Numbered from the stretch's first letter, positions 44,016-55,292 are shown. The stretch is 64,000 bases of DNA from Cocos nucifera (GCA_006176705.1 QRFJ01000486.1:248001-312000); one strand, 5' to 3'. A program made the numbers and translations. The notes: generated from the letters alone by a model not told the origin.

Positions 44016-45051
44016 TAGAAAAAAGGTATCCTGATAGTCAATGCCTTCACATTAACTATAACCTTTTCTCACTAGTCTAGCCTTGAATGTCTCCACATTT
44101 CCATCTGCACCAATCTTTCTCTTGAAGATCCATTTACACCCAATAGGTACTATACCTTCTGGTGGGTCTACCAAGGTCCAGACTTGGTTTGAGTGCATCA
44201 AGTCAATTTCTGACTGCATTGCCCCTAGCTATTTCTCGGAGTCGATATCTGATATCATCTCATTGTAGGTTTTGGGATCATCACCATGAGCACCATTACC
44301 TATTAGGAATATTTTCTCTACTTCCTTTGAAAAATACCTAAGTATCTTTCAGGGGGATGGGAAACTATTTCGATCTACAAGGTGGAGGAGGCAGTGTTCT
44401 TATTGGCTCAACCTGATTTGGTTTCAATTGGTCCTTAGCTCGTTATACTTGTGAGATTTTCTCATCAAGCTTAATCTACTTTCCAATGCCGTTATCTTGA
44501 ATAAACTATTTTTCAAGAAAAATGGCATGTCGACTCACAATCACATTGTGGTCTTCTGAAATGTAGAAATAGTATCCTAATGACTCTTTAGGATATCCTA
44601 TGAATCGAACTCTAAAGGACCTAAACTCTAACTTGTCCGCTTGTTGTCTTTTGACATGAGCCGGACAACCCCAAATTCTGAGATGACTCAGACTTGATTT
44701 CTTACCGTACCATATCTCATACTATGTGGTAGGAACGATCTTAAAGGGAACCCTATTCAGTAGATAAATTGAAGTTAATAATGAATGTCCCTAAAGAAAA
44801 TTAGGGAGGTCTGTGAAGCTTTTCATGGATCGGACCATATCCAATAGAGTCCGATTTTTTCGTTCTGAAACTCCGTTGAGTTGAGGTGTTCCTGGTGGAG
44901 TCCATTGAGAGACTATGCCATTATCCTTGAGATAGTCTAGGAATTTTCGACTAAGGTATTCACCTCCTCGATCTGATCGAAGAACCTTAATGGGTTTTCC
45001 AGTTTATTTTTCTACTTCATATCTGAATTCTTTGAACTTTTCAAAAGCTTC
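44016..45051 (-). pseudogene. RT N-terminus and integrase remnant of Copia-2
   Basis: RT fingers and linker (44016-44500) followed upstream by integrase sequence. LRSDRGGEYLSR, NGIVSQWTPPGTPQLNGVSE and NRTLLDM survive (44,850-45,000), so the second Asp and the Glu of the D-D-E triad are present. The HHCC domain and first Asp are gone with the deletion. Stops and frame changes are frequent. The base inserted in Copia-1 at 27232 is absent here. Confidence 0.78.
45046..45051 (-). other. Deletion junction AGCTTC in Copia-2
   Basis: Sequence jumps from the integrase (27640-27645 in Copia-1) to gag (28808-28813 in Copia-1). AGCTTC is present at both Copia-1 sites and once here, the mark of deletion between short repeats. 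1168 bp are lost, not a multiple of three. Confidence 0.85.
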
Positions 45052-45482
45052 TCAAGTTCTTTCATGTCCTTGATCGTCATCAGACAGTGATCTTGGACTA
45101 ACTGCCCATCACGCATCTTAGCCTTAAAAAGTCATTTCGTGACTTGATACTTGGCTGTGCGACTCTATTCACCAAACATCTCCTACAGGTGAGCCAACAT
45201 TTGGCGAGCAGTCCCGATATCTTCATGTTGGCGCTGGAGCTCATCAGACATCGAGCCCAACATGTAATATCTGGCCTTATTATCTTCGTCTATCCATTTT
45301 TCCAAAGATGCTATCTGTTCAGTGGACAGACGGGCTGGTAAGGTGGGAGGATCCTGATCCAATGCATGGATTAACTTCTTGAAATCTAAAATAATTTTGT
45401 AGTTCCTAAGCCAATCTTTATAATTGGGTCCGATCAGTCTATGTGTGTCCAGGATACGTGCTAATGGGTTGGACGCAAATAT
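45052..45482 (-). pseudogene. Gag remnant of Copia-2
   Basis: Minus-strand gag with LIGPNYKDWLRNYKI, SLEKWIDEDNKARYYMLGSM and RQHEDIGTARQMLAHL. The initiator ATG of Copia-1 is ATA here (about 45482). CAG in AHLQEM has become TAG (45183-45185). The shared TGA after KYQVTK lies at 45132-45134. The C-terminal gag with the zinc knuckle is deleted. It is dead by several independent lesions. Confidence 0.8.
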
Positions 45483-47325
45483 TTTCCTATAGAGAGTCAA
45501 AGATTTTAGTTAGATACTGTAATTATGACTTGAACAATTTATTTAGGAATTTTATTTTTAAATAAATTAGCTCCCACTATTTTCTTGGATCCCTCTGTAG
45601 AGATGCAAAAATCTCCACGATTAATGATTTCTAGTGGATGGTGCAGTCTCACCAACTGACTCATCACCTCACCTAACAGTTATTGATGATGGGTTAGCCA
45701 ATGAGTGAACAACTCTTGTTCAATGATTCTCTAATCATGGTGCACCCAAACTTGGTCTCTAATTCATGAATCTCACCATATCCAGAATATTGATCCACTT
45801 CTTAGCTAAGTCAAACCCATCATTTGCACAGACTAGATTTCTAATTGAGTCTCTCACCATATCCAAAATATTGAGCCCAACTCGTCCTCCAGCCCATAGC
45901 ATCCAATGCCTAATAGACATGGTTGCGTCTTCCCGATGCAACTGAGCCATTGTATCCAGTCGAGAACAATCAACCTCGGGAAGGGCCCGCACATCTACAA
46001 TGGTGGAAGACCTCAGACTTAATCTTTTCTTAGAGAGAATTGATTCAGGTCTCATTAAACTAGACTTATCATAGTCATAACAATTATGACTAACATAGTG
46101 GCATGGGTTAGCTTGGATTATTGACCACCTCATATTAGAACTGTGTCAACAGATATGGCCAGGTAAGTGAGACCGGTGGAAGGAATATGCCATTAACTCG
46201 TACAAGAATGCATTCAGGTCGAGTAGCTTCCTATTAAAAACCAGTCGGTCGTATGTGCCAAACTTACCTTAGACACCAAATTGTTGAGTCAGAACTAATT
46301 GGGTTAGCCTATAATCCAAACTCTAACCTCTAAGCCTAATTAGGTCTTGCTTGATCATGACTTGATTTTGACCCAGACTTAATCCTACTAGGCTGGTCAA
46401 TTTAAGCATTGTTGATCCCCTCTAACCAACTCTTGATTCGATTTGATCAACCACTTAGACCTAATTGAGCTACCCAAGCCCAAACCTAGTATTATGAATA
46501 TGTCTTAGGGTCTGAAATTCTCAATTTTAGATCTAATTAATATTCCATAATCTTAATTTTTAATTAAGTAGGATTTATAAATAAAATATGCATAATAAAT
46601 CCTAGGGTTTCAGGATCTAGGGTTTTGCAGAAAGTAAGTTTTGGATTTCTGATTAAGGACAAATGCGCAGCACCCCTACACATTATAAGAATGCCCCATT
46701 GGATGGGAGGAGAGGGCCTTTAAATCCTTCTTTATTTTTATGATCGGACAGCCAAGAGGAATGCCTTAATCAGGAACATGCAATACTACAAAACAGTTTT
46801 AGATCTATATCATATATCTCATATACAAATTAGATCTAATCATGGCATATTTTGCATACATCTCATGTATTGAATCATGCATATTTTCAGATCTAAATTA
46901 TCTCATAATAATCTAAAAAATTAGATTTAAATTGATCTAATCAAAATAAATTCTAATTTAGATAATTATGTAGAACTATTCTACAACTAGTCTAGACATG
47001 CATCAATCATATCTCATATGATATTTAAAATTAAATAATTTTTATTTACTATTTTTTAGATATTATTATAATCATTATAATATCAAAAAAAATAAAATAA
47101 ATTAATCTAAAATATAATTTAATTAAATTAAATTAAAAATATACAAGACTATTCTATAGAACTATTTGACTTTAGAACTAGTCATGCATATTTTCTAATC
47201 TTAGATCCAAATCATTTAATTTTAATTTTTTCTGATTTCAGATCTAATCATATCTCATGTGACATCTAAAATTACTTATTTTCTAATTAAAATAAATTTA
47301 AAATTAGATATAAACACTTTTAGAA
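45483..47325 (-). other. 5' leader of Copia-2
   Basis: Noncoding, 1.84 kb, colinear with 29245-31096. It contains the leader module (46155-46283) with the same perfect 8-base inverted repeat (46161-46168, 46262-46269). The reading at 45759-46133 has no family support. Confidence 0.7.
46155..46283 (-). repeat. Leader module, Copia-2 copy
   Basis: Nearly identical to 29926-30053; GGCCAGGTAAGTGAG and CCTTAGACACCAAATTG are unchanged although much of the surrounding copy has drifted. Confidence 0.7.
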
Positions 47326-47342
47326 CCTTGGCTCTGATATCA
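47326..47342 (-). other. Primer binding site of Copia-2 (mutated)
   Basis: The minus strand reads TGATATCAGAGCCAAGG, two changes from the Copia-1 tRNA-iMet site. Confidence 0.85.
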
Positions 47343-47344
47343 GT

Positions 47345-49615
47345 TGAAGGAAAATCCTGATTTTTCGGTCCAGGTTCGTTCAGATCTGATCAGATCAAGA
47401 GATATATTTAAAAATTTTTACTCTTTGATCCATATTAGATCTAGGATATTTTAGATCTAATTATTATTATTTTAAAAATTAAAATAAATTTAGATAAATT
47501 AAATCAGATTTAATTTATCTTGAAGTGGGTAATCCTATTATCCGTTGATGATCCTGTAAGCAGCGGATGGTTCTGGATCTAACCACGCAAGTGCCTGATC
47601 TCTACCGATATTCACTTGGGCTAGATCTGGAGATCCTCTTTTTCTCTATCACATCTCCAAAAATTAGATCTAGATCTAATCTGGAGGATCTTCAAAACTC
47701 CTTTTGAAGATCAACAGTTGTCCTTTGCAGCAGCGCAACCTTCTAGCTTTCAGTCACCTTTCTCTCGTGTGGATCGCACCAACCAAGGTCCAAAACTCCT
47801 TTTGGATATGGAGAGGAGAGGGAGAAGGTAGGTTTGGCATGGAGGAGGAGAGGAGAAGCAGCCTTGGGGCGTGGAGAATTATCATACTCTTTGAGTTGGG
47901 CGTAGGATCTTATTTATAAACTAAGCGTGATCCAACTTCTCTTCTTCCCAACCAATCACAATCCTTTGTAAAATCAGATCTAAATCTGATTGATGGAAAT
48001 AAAATCCCCTGGATTCCTCCTTAGAGGGTGCCTAAGACTAGTCAAAGTTGGTTCTTAGGAGAACTCTAATTGAAATCCAAAAAGGAGATGGAGTCCCTAT
48101 CCAATAGGGACTCCTGGGTGCCTCCAGCTTGGGCACACACCAAGGGTGGCATGCACCCTCCTTCTTGCTAGGTTCTAGTAGGGGGACAGGCCCCCACCAG
48201 CCCTCCAATAGGTGTGTGACATATGGATAAAAGTCAAAGTGTCAATGGTCAACATTTGACTAGTCAAAGGTCAACTTTTGACTAAAGTCAAAGGATGAGA
48301 AATGGCAGATGACCAAAAATGGCAGGTAATGTCTTACAAAATAAGACATCCTTTTCTGACTTAGACAAGCTCCAGTCAGACAAAGTAAAGGCCTCTAAAT
48401 GAGTACAAACTCCTTTGGCTCAGTCAGGACAACTATTTATGATAGTAAAAGAAGAACGTTAGGTTCAATCGAGTGCTAGCATGATTTTCTTGAACCTAAT
48501 TGAATCTCATTCAGATCAATTGAACTAGATCAGTTCAATTGATGATCACCAGATTCAAACCCTTATTTGTGTGATCCAGTTAGGTTTAGTTCTGTATGGT
48601 AATAGGATATGTCATGATCTCTATCATCGACATCATTGAAACTTCTTTTGATGGATCAGAACTCTTCTGATTCGAACAGCTAGAATGATCAATCATCTAA
48701 ATCATTCTAATTGCTTCCAAAATCCACCAGTGACACCTAGCAGTATATGGTGGTAATCCATCAGAGCTGAATGCGAACCTCTTGGTGCAGCTACTTGTGT
48801 GATTAAGTTCTTCTATCTTGAGCCCCGATCAGATTAGGATTATGGTGAACTCGTCAAACCCTAGTCTCTATCATATGATGTAATCATTCGATTTCAAGTC
48901 CAATGTAAAAAGCTAAATAGAAACTCTTTCTATTATTTCACTCTGCCATGGCCATGGGCTTCTGGACTTGATTCTCATGATCATCATAGGGCTGCTCCTC
49001 TACCACCGAGGTAGATAGATTCTATCTTAATGGTATCCAGTTCCTACAATGAACATGCTATAGCCAACAAACACCTCAGGGTTCCATATGGCTAGGAGAT
49101 CGAGTAATAGTGTAGTCAAACTATAACACCCTCAAGGTGAACTGCCGATATACCTCAGGTCAAAGAACCAGATACACTACTGCAGCATCGAGTCAATCAT
49201 TGATGAGAAGGTAGACTTCCTAATGACTACTCGAGGTGGTCACGCTCAGTGCCCTCATTCTCTAACGAGTACCTGTACTCTCGCTCCGATGTCTCCACAC
49301 CATAGACTCAAGACTCATCTACTAAAGAGAAATGATTGTACACCAATCTTCTGGATCAATCACCATCCTCATGATGATCCTATGGTCGGGAGCATTTTAT
49401 GAGTTAATAATGATTATTCATGTCTTAAATTTTCAACTCTTGAAAATATGAATTATCATTACCATTAACTCAAAGGATGTATCATAGACACTAAATACAT
49501 ATATGTGATAGAAAATAATCTATTTTATTGATATTAGTCAAAATTATAATTTTGCCCCTATAAGTGTTTTATAAGTGTCAGTCAATTCTGGCTTCTAGGG
49601 CACATATATCTAACA
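47345..49615 (-). repeat. 5' LTR of Copia-2
   Basis: 2271 bp. TATA box at 47911-47918 (TATAAATA on the minus strand). A U5 hairpin equivalent lies at about 47382-47450 with drifted arms. Confidence 0.93.
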
Positions 49616-49620
49616 GTGGG
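49616..49620. other. Target site duplication of Copia-2 (right)
   Basis: GTGGG, partner of 40422-40426. Confidence 0.85.
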
Positions 49621-50054
49621 GAGTTGGAAAAACCAAATCAAAACTGGAAACGACCCCCACTGTTAGATCTTCACTGGGCTAGGTTGACTGGCTTGGCGCA
49701 TTTGGACATGTCGACTAATATGGCGCGATGGCTTAGCTTGGCGCATTTGGACGTGTCAGCTGAGCTGAATTAATTTATTTTATTTTATTTTATCTTTTAT
49801 TTAAAAATTAATATCGAGTTCATTTTAAATCCATTTTGCTCCAAATTTATTTTTTTATGACTAAAAAAATGAGCTCTTTTTATTGATAATAATATTTTAT
49901 TTTATTTATTTTTTATTATTTTTTAATTAATTTTTAAATTAATAAAAATATTAATTTCTTAAAAATATATATAAATTGATTATTAATTTTTAAAAATAAA
50001 TATAAATTAATTGATAAATTAATAGTTTTATTGTTGAATTTATGGTACTTATCA
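49621..50054 (-). repeat. 5' LTR of Gypsy-3, second piece
   Basis: Continues the LTR after Copia-2 (GAGTTGGAAAAACCAAATC, as at 35134-35152) and ends GGTACTTATCA. Confidence 0.88.
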
Positions 50055-51330
50055 CCTGTTATCACAGCTTTACACCAAAGATAAAGATGTTAAAGTAAAG
50101 AAATTTTATTGAAATGGGTTTATTGATAGTACATTCATAAATTTTTTGAGTTCCATGGGCGTGGAAGAATAGCTCCTTCAAGTTCCTTCAAATAATAAGT
50201 TTTTGATCGAATGACTTTAATAACCTCGTAAGGGCCTTTTGAATTCAGCGCAAGCTTTCTTTGATTCTGAGGTTGTGAGATATCTGCTCGTCGAAGTACC
50301 AAGTGCCCCATCTTGAATGCTTTGCTTCTGACTTTAGAATTGTAATAGCGGGCCACTTTCTATTTGTAAACCGTCATCCAAATTTGAGCTTCTTCTCATT
50401 TTTCTTCCAATAAGTCAAGGTTGGCTCTAACATCCTACGAGTTTCGCTGTTCATTGAATGCTATGACTCGCGCTGAAGGAAGTTTAAGTTCTATTGGAAT
50501 GACCGCTTTTGTTCCAAAAGTCAAAGCAAATGGGGTCTCTCTAGTTGGCAATCTTTGAGTAGTTTTATAAGCTCAGAGTACATGATAAAGTTCATCGACC
50601 CAAGTTCCTTTCATCCTTTCAAGTCTTGCTTTCATGCCTTGCAACAAGATCCTATTAGTTACTTCGACCTCTCCATTTGCCTGTAGATGAGCTACTGATG
50701 TAAAGTGATGGAAAATATTTAGACCCTCATAGAACTCGGTAAATCTTATCCCTACAAACTAGCACCATTATCAGAGATCAAAGTTCGAGGTAGGCCAAAC
50801 CTGCAGACTATCGACTTTCAGATGAAGTCTTGCACTTTAGCTTCAGTAATCTTTGCCAGGAGTTTGGTTTCGACCCATTTGATGAAGTAATCTATTACCA
50901 CTAGGAGAAACTTTCGCTATCTGGATGCCATGGAAAAGGGTCCGAGTATGTCCATTCCCCATTGTGTGAATGGCCATGGGGTGCTCAAAGATGTAAGCTG
51001 AGATCTTTGTATGTTGGTATTTCTTTGACACCGGTCATACTTCCTCACATACTCCATAGAATCCTAGTGCATAGTCAACCAATAGTAGCCTTGCCAAAGT
51101 AGTTTTTGAGATAAAGCTCTAGCTCCCAAATTATTTCCATAGATTCCTTCATGAATCTCCCATAATGCATAGTCACTTCAAAAGATCGGAGATATTTTAG
51201 GAGTGGCATTGAGTACGATCTTTTATATAGTTTATTCCCATATAGAATATATCGGAAGGCTTGATTTCTTAATTTTTGAGCTTCTTTTGGGTCTCAAGGG
51301 AGGGTACCATCTTTGAGATAAGCAACAAGC
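50055..51330 (-). pseudogene. Integrase of the Tat remnant
   Basis: The C-terminal part (50135-50356) reads FKMGHLVLRRADISQPQ, LALNSKGPYEVIKV (GPY/F motif), then TYYLKELEGAILPRPWNSKN, the usual Tat polyprotein end. Upstream, about 50,560-50,720 encodes VAHLQANGEVEVTNRILLQG followed by GTWVDELYHVL, including the catalytic Glu. The remaining core and zinc finger (50,720-51,330) are broken by stops and frame changes. No chromodomain is visible. Confidence 0.8.
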
Positions 51331-51349
51331 AAGTAGATCTAGCTGGGCT

Positions 51350-51970
51350 CATGGTCGACCTGCATTATAGTCTGAGATTCCTCCAAGCTCGGACTCTTCA
51401 AAACTTCGAAGAAGACTTCTTTAGGCAATTCATTTGGAGCTAGTGTAGCTAACTTGGAGAGAAGGTTGGCTCTGGCATTTTTCATTCTTGGGGTCTATTG
51501 GATATCAAAACTATAGAAAGTTGGGGTTAGACTCCTTACTTTTTCTAGGTACTTGCTCATGCTTTCTTTCTGAGCTTCATAACTACCACCAACTTGCCCC
51601 ACTACCAACTAAGAGTCACTATAAACTTTGAGCTAATTTGCCTCCAATTCCTTGGCTATCCTCAGCCCTACAATCAGGACTTCATATTCTGCTCTATTAT
51701 TTATTATGAGAAATTTGAAGTGTAGCATATATTTAGCAACAATTCCTTTTGGGTTGACAAGAATCAGGCCTACATCCACACCGAAAGCATTAGATGAACC
51801 ATCTACATGCAAGGCCCAAAAGCCTTCAAGGAGATCTGCTCTTTCTTCAGGAAGGTTTGGCTACAACCATATAATATTAACCTCAAGCCATTCAAGTTTG
51901 GCTTCATCCAAAATAGTGGATTCTACTATGAAGTCTACCAATATCTGAGCTTTGATTGATGGTCGGGGTC
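51350..51970 (-). pseudogene. Second (archaeal-type) RNase H of the Tat remnant
   Basis: The minus strand encodes LHVDGSSNAFGVDVGLILVN (first Asp), NNRAEYEVLIVGLRIAKEL (Glu), and VYSDS followed by a stop and LVVGQVGG (Asp), then RANLLSKLATLA (last Asp replaced; the family usually has AD). This domain is additional to the gypsy RNase H next to RT and is characteristic of Tat elements. At least two stops interrupt it. Confidence 0.78.
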
Positions 51971-51989
51971 AGAAATTAATGTCGAACTC

Positions 51990-52382
51990 TGTGAGCTCAA
52001 TTGCCCATTTTGTTATTCTTTCGGAGGCATCTGTTCGATGAAGAACTATCTTGATGGGTTAATCAGTAAGGAGCATTATGTTGTACCCCTAAAAATAAAG
52101 TTGGAGCCTTCGAGCTACGATCAATAGAGCATAAGTTAGTTTCTCTAACTTGGTATACCTGGTTTCAGCATCCCTCAGAACTCAACTTATATAGTAGATC
52201 GGCCTCTGTGTTTTCACCTCTTCTTTGACTAAGACTGCTGCAAGGGCCACAAGAAAGACTACCAAGTACAAAAATAATTCTTCTTCAAGTTCGAGCTTGG
52301 CCAATAGAGAAGGTGAGCCAAGATAGTTTTTTAATTTTTTAAATGCTAATTGGTATTTAGGAGTGCAATAGAAATATTTTGG
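51990..52382 (-). pseudogene. Gypsy-type RNase H of the Tat remnant
   Basis: Follows RT: AFKKLKNYLGSPSLLAKLEL, LFLYLVVFLVALAAVLVKEE, RPIYYIS then a stop, RDAETRYTKLEKLTYALLIV and ARRLQLYF. The Asp expected in the first motif is not seen, which is normal for Tat elements, where this RNase H is considered degenerate. Stops interrupt it in at least three places. Confidence 0.78.
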
Positions 52383-53100
52383 CTACTTAAGGACCTGAAA
52401 AAAGGGCATATACCGCTTGGCTAACCTTGAAACAAAGCGATTCAGAGCTGCCACCTTTCTTGTTAGACGCTGGACTTCTTCTATTGTCTTTAGCACAATC
52501 ATTTCTTGAATGACTTTGATTTTCTCCAGGTTTGCTTCAATTCCATGCTGTGACACCATGAATCCTAGAAATTTTTTCAAAGTTACTCCAAAGGTATACT
52601 TGATCAAGTTCAGCTTCATCTTGTACTTTTGGAATACACTGAAGGTCTCTTTAAGATCAGCAATATGATTTATTGAAGATCGACTCTTGATCAGCATATC
52701 ATCTACATAAACCTCCATATTGCGGCCAATCTACTTTTTGAAGATTTTGTTCACCAGACATTAGTAAGTCACACCTATATTTTTATGCTCAAAGGGCATA
52801 ATCCTATAACAATAAAGCCCACGGTCAGTAATAAAAGTAGTTTTCTCCATATCTTCTGATGCCATCTGGATTTGGTTATAGCTGGAGAAGGCATCCATGA
52901 AAGTGAGGAGCTCATGACCCAAGGTTGCATCTACTAACTGATCAATTCTGGACAAGAGGTGGCTATCTTTCAAGCAAGCCTTATTTAATTTTTTGAAGTC
53001 TATGCACATTCTCCACTTATCGTTCGCCTTCTTGATGAGGACCACATTGGAGATCCAGTTCGGATAGGAAACTTTCAGATGAACCCAGCTTTGAGGAGTT
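52383..53100 (-). pseudogene. RT of the Tat remnant
   Basis: 52761-53045 gives WRMCIDFKKLNKACLKDSHL, LTFMDAFSSYNQIQMASEDM and GLYCYRIMPFEHKNIGVTY. A frame change and stop near 52,750 follow. 52383-52718 gives MEVYVDDMLIKSRS (catalytic YVDD kept), FGVTLKKFLGFMVSQHGIEA and LTRKVAALNRFVSRL. The motif spacing is that of a Tat RT. The Leu of the usual PFGLKNAGATY has been altered. Confidence 0.85.
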
Positions 53101-53253
53101 TGTCAACTTCTTCTATAATTGCCTTCTGCCACTCGAGTGCATAGCCATGCATCTTCTCCTTCACTGGCCAACACTTGGGATCAATAGCCAGATGGTGCTC
53201 CATCACTTCTACATCAATTTTGGGCATATTTGCAGGGACCCAAGCAAAAATGT
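53101..53253 (-). pseudogene. RT N-terminal edge of the Tat remnant
   Basis: The minus strand continues between the protease-RT linker and the RT core with words such as EWQKAIIEEVDKLLKAGFI. The reading is frameshifted relative to 52761-53045. Confidence 0.6.
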
Positions 53254-53890
53254 CTATATTTCTTTGGAGGAAGATGATGAGCTACTGTCGAATCTCTTTC
53301 CTAGGTTGGAGCCAATCTGCACAATGTGATCTTCATTCCCGTCATTCAAAGGAATTATAATAAGGTCTTCCATAGGTTCCCTCCATTCTTCAATTAAATC
53401 ATCATGGACGTCAAGCTCATCCATCGGACAAGGATCTAGCTGCCCACCTCCTTGTAAGGCAATCATTTAGTAGTGTCTTACCAGAGCTTGATCTTCCTGA
53501 ACTTCACCGATCCCATAATTTATTGGAAACTTCATTTTCAAATAGTATATTGAGATCACTGTCCGAAGTGCATTTAAACTAGGTTGGCCAAGAATTGCAT
53601 TGTAAGCAGATGGAGCTTTTACTATCAAAAAATCGACCTGTGCCTTGGACTATCTTGGGTACCTCCCTACGATCATAGTTAATATTATTATCCCTTCAAC
53701 CAGCACAGCATTACCAGTGAAGCCTATCAATGGAGAGTTCATTAGTCCCAAATGGTTACTAGGTATGGATATTTTGAAGAAAGCATTATAAAATAAGACA
53801 TCAGCAGATCTTCTATTATCAATCAAAATACAGCGTACATCATAGTCAGCAATGTTTAAAAAAACTATAACAGCATCATTGTGTGGGAAT
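53254..53890 (-). pseudogene. Protease and linker of the Tat remnant
   Basis: Reading leftward from 53,890: NIADYDVRCILIDNRRSADV (Tat proteases usually have DGGSSAD; the Asp is kept, GGS is changed), LFYNAF, LVEGIIILTMIVGRYPR, VKAPSAYNAILGQPSLNALR and STYHLKMKFPT-like words (here ISIYYLKMKFPI). GIGEVQEDQALVRHY and one stop lead into the linker 53254-53466 (CPMDELDVHDDLIEEWREPM). Protease would process the polyprotein; the altered active site and stops rule out function. Confidence 0.8.
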
Positions 53891-54220
53891 TGAACCCTTT
53901 ATGCATTTTCTTCAGTGAAAGAAATGGTTCTTCAGTTCTCTACCGCTTAGCTTGCTCTCCTGATCCACTAGTCTCCTTCCATCGAAATCCTCTAGTAATA
54001 GTATTAATGATCCCTAATGGAGGCTGATCTTCTTGCTGCTCCTCCCTCCTTGATGGTTCTGATTGCAGTAGTGCCCTCAATCAATTTTCCTTCCTTCAGG
54101 CCGACGTCATAGAAATTAGCCTTGTTGGATGAGCTCCTTGATCTCGTCCTAGAGCTAGATGCATTCTTCAGTATCGTGATCAAGGTGATGATGATATAGG
54201 CAGTACTTGTTAGGGTTATG
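53891..54220 (-). pseudogene. Gag C-terminus of the Tat remnant
   Basis: The minus strand just before the Athila-5 boundary encodes NPNKYCLYHHHLDHDTEECI, the conserved Tat gag end (a KYC-H-H-DTEEC zinc-binding-like motif), then a stop and DEIKELI. The rest of gag is not found on the far side of Athila-5, so the remnant was probably truncated there before or during insertion. Confidence 0.72.
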
Positions 54221-54225
54221 ATGTG
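54221..54225. other. Target site duplication of Athila-5 (left)
   Basis: ATGTG, matched at 61666-61670. Confidence 0.8.
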
Positions 54226-55134
54226 TGATGCGTGCTAATTTATAGCTATGGCAAGTGCACCAGTCGATCAAGTAATAAAGTGAATGAGTAGAGTATCGTC
54301 CCTAGAGGATTGGAAAATAAGTACTGAAAAGCTCTTTCCTATGCTTTATTTAGAAGATCGATTTATGAGAATAAGAAATTAAAGAACAAAATAAAAAAAA
54401 TAATTAAAAATTTTTAAGAAAATAGAGAGTGTAAATTATTAGGGTTTTAAACTCAAGAGCAATGGATTACTAAGGCAATCAATTCACCAACTTAGTCAAT
54501 ACAATATTCAGATTTTTAGATTAATTTTATTTCATGTGACGGTGGAGTCTCCTAATTTATTCACTACCCTTTGGTCCAGGCATAGCAAAACTATTAATAT
54601 TTATTAATTATCCTTTGGTCCAGGTGTAATTTAAATAAATATTAATGCATTAAGTTTTGTGAAACCCTCTAATTAAAATACGCTGCATCCAAAGCGCACT
54701 AAAATTTCCGCATGCATATGAATTCTAATTTGATTCATAATACAAGGTATATAATCAAGAAGCAATAACATAGATGTACTTGGTCCGTAACATCTATGTT
54801 CATCAGATCAATTAGAAGATGGCCAGTAATCTAAAAGTATTAAGATCAGATTTATATACTCCTCATGAATAAAATTTAAAAATAAATCATACTGAATATT
54901 GCATCAAAAGAGTGGCTACACCTTAGCCTTAGTAAAAAAAAAAATTTAGTTCATGATAACAAATTCAAAAATAGTGAATAAAATAAAATGCATATAGAAA
55001 TTAGACAGTTTGATTGCTGAAATTGATTATCCGTTGCTCTTGGTGTGGAGAACTTGGCGAAGAAGAAGAGGCTCCTTGATCGATGTCTTGATTTCGTCGA
55101 AAAAATCAAAAACTCTTTTTGATTTCTCTCAAAA

Positions 55135-55292
55135 ATCACTCTTCTCTTTGTACCTCTCTCCTCTCTTTTTCTTTTTGTTTTTCTTTATTTCTCTAACTCT
55201 CTCCCTTTTTCTCTTTTTCTCTTTTTCTCTTTTTCTCTGACTTCCCTAACTTCCCTCGCTTTTCTCCCTCTCTCTCTCTCTCTCTCTCTCTG
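55135..55292 (-). repeat. CT-rich tract with (TC)n microsatellite in 3' LTR of Athila-5
   Basis: About twelve TC units at 55268-55291, shorter in the other LTR (about 60798-60810). It lies just downstream of the TATA box in the element's sense, so it would be a GA-rich transcript start. Confidence 0.85.

Larger units (their letters stand above)
40427..49615 (-). mobile_element. Copia-2: Ty1/copia element with internal deletion
   Basis: Same family as Copia-1. The LTRs at 40427-42693 and 47345-49615 differ from each other more than those of Copia-1, so it is older. The interior is 4.65 kb against 5.6 kb because 1168 bp (rest of gag, protease, N-terminal integrase) are missing at 45046-45051. 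It is inserted in the 5' LTR of Gypsy-3 with target duplication GTGGG. Confidence 0.95.
34772..50054 (-). mobile_element. Gypsy-3: degenerate gag-only Athila-type element, split by Copia-2
   Basis: 3' LTR (34772-35759, left end lost at LTR-C), interior 35760-39408, and 5' LTR in two pieces (39409-40426 and 49621-50054) separated by Copia-2. The interior has the same order and the same gag-to-3'-region junction as Gypsy-1. All readings are heavily broken and the primer site is mutated, so it is old. Confidence 0.85.
50055..54220 (-). mobile_element. Tat-type Ty3/gypsy polyprotein remnant (no LTRs seen)
   Basis: Minus-strand order gag end, protease, RT, RNase H, second RNase H, integrase. The second, archaeal-type RNase H and the LPRPWNSKNL ending are hallmarks of the Tat group (Ogre/Retand relatives). 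It is cut by the Gypsy-3 LTR on the left and by Athila-5 on the right; neither its LTRs nor most of gag are in the window. Confidence 0.85.

Noticed and set aside
51652..51948. 98-codon plus-strand reading as a gene
   Set aside because: It is the shadow of the minus-strand second RNase H of the Tat remnant.
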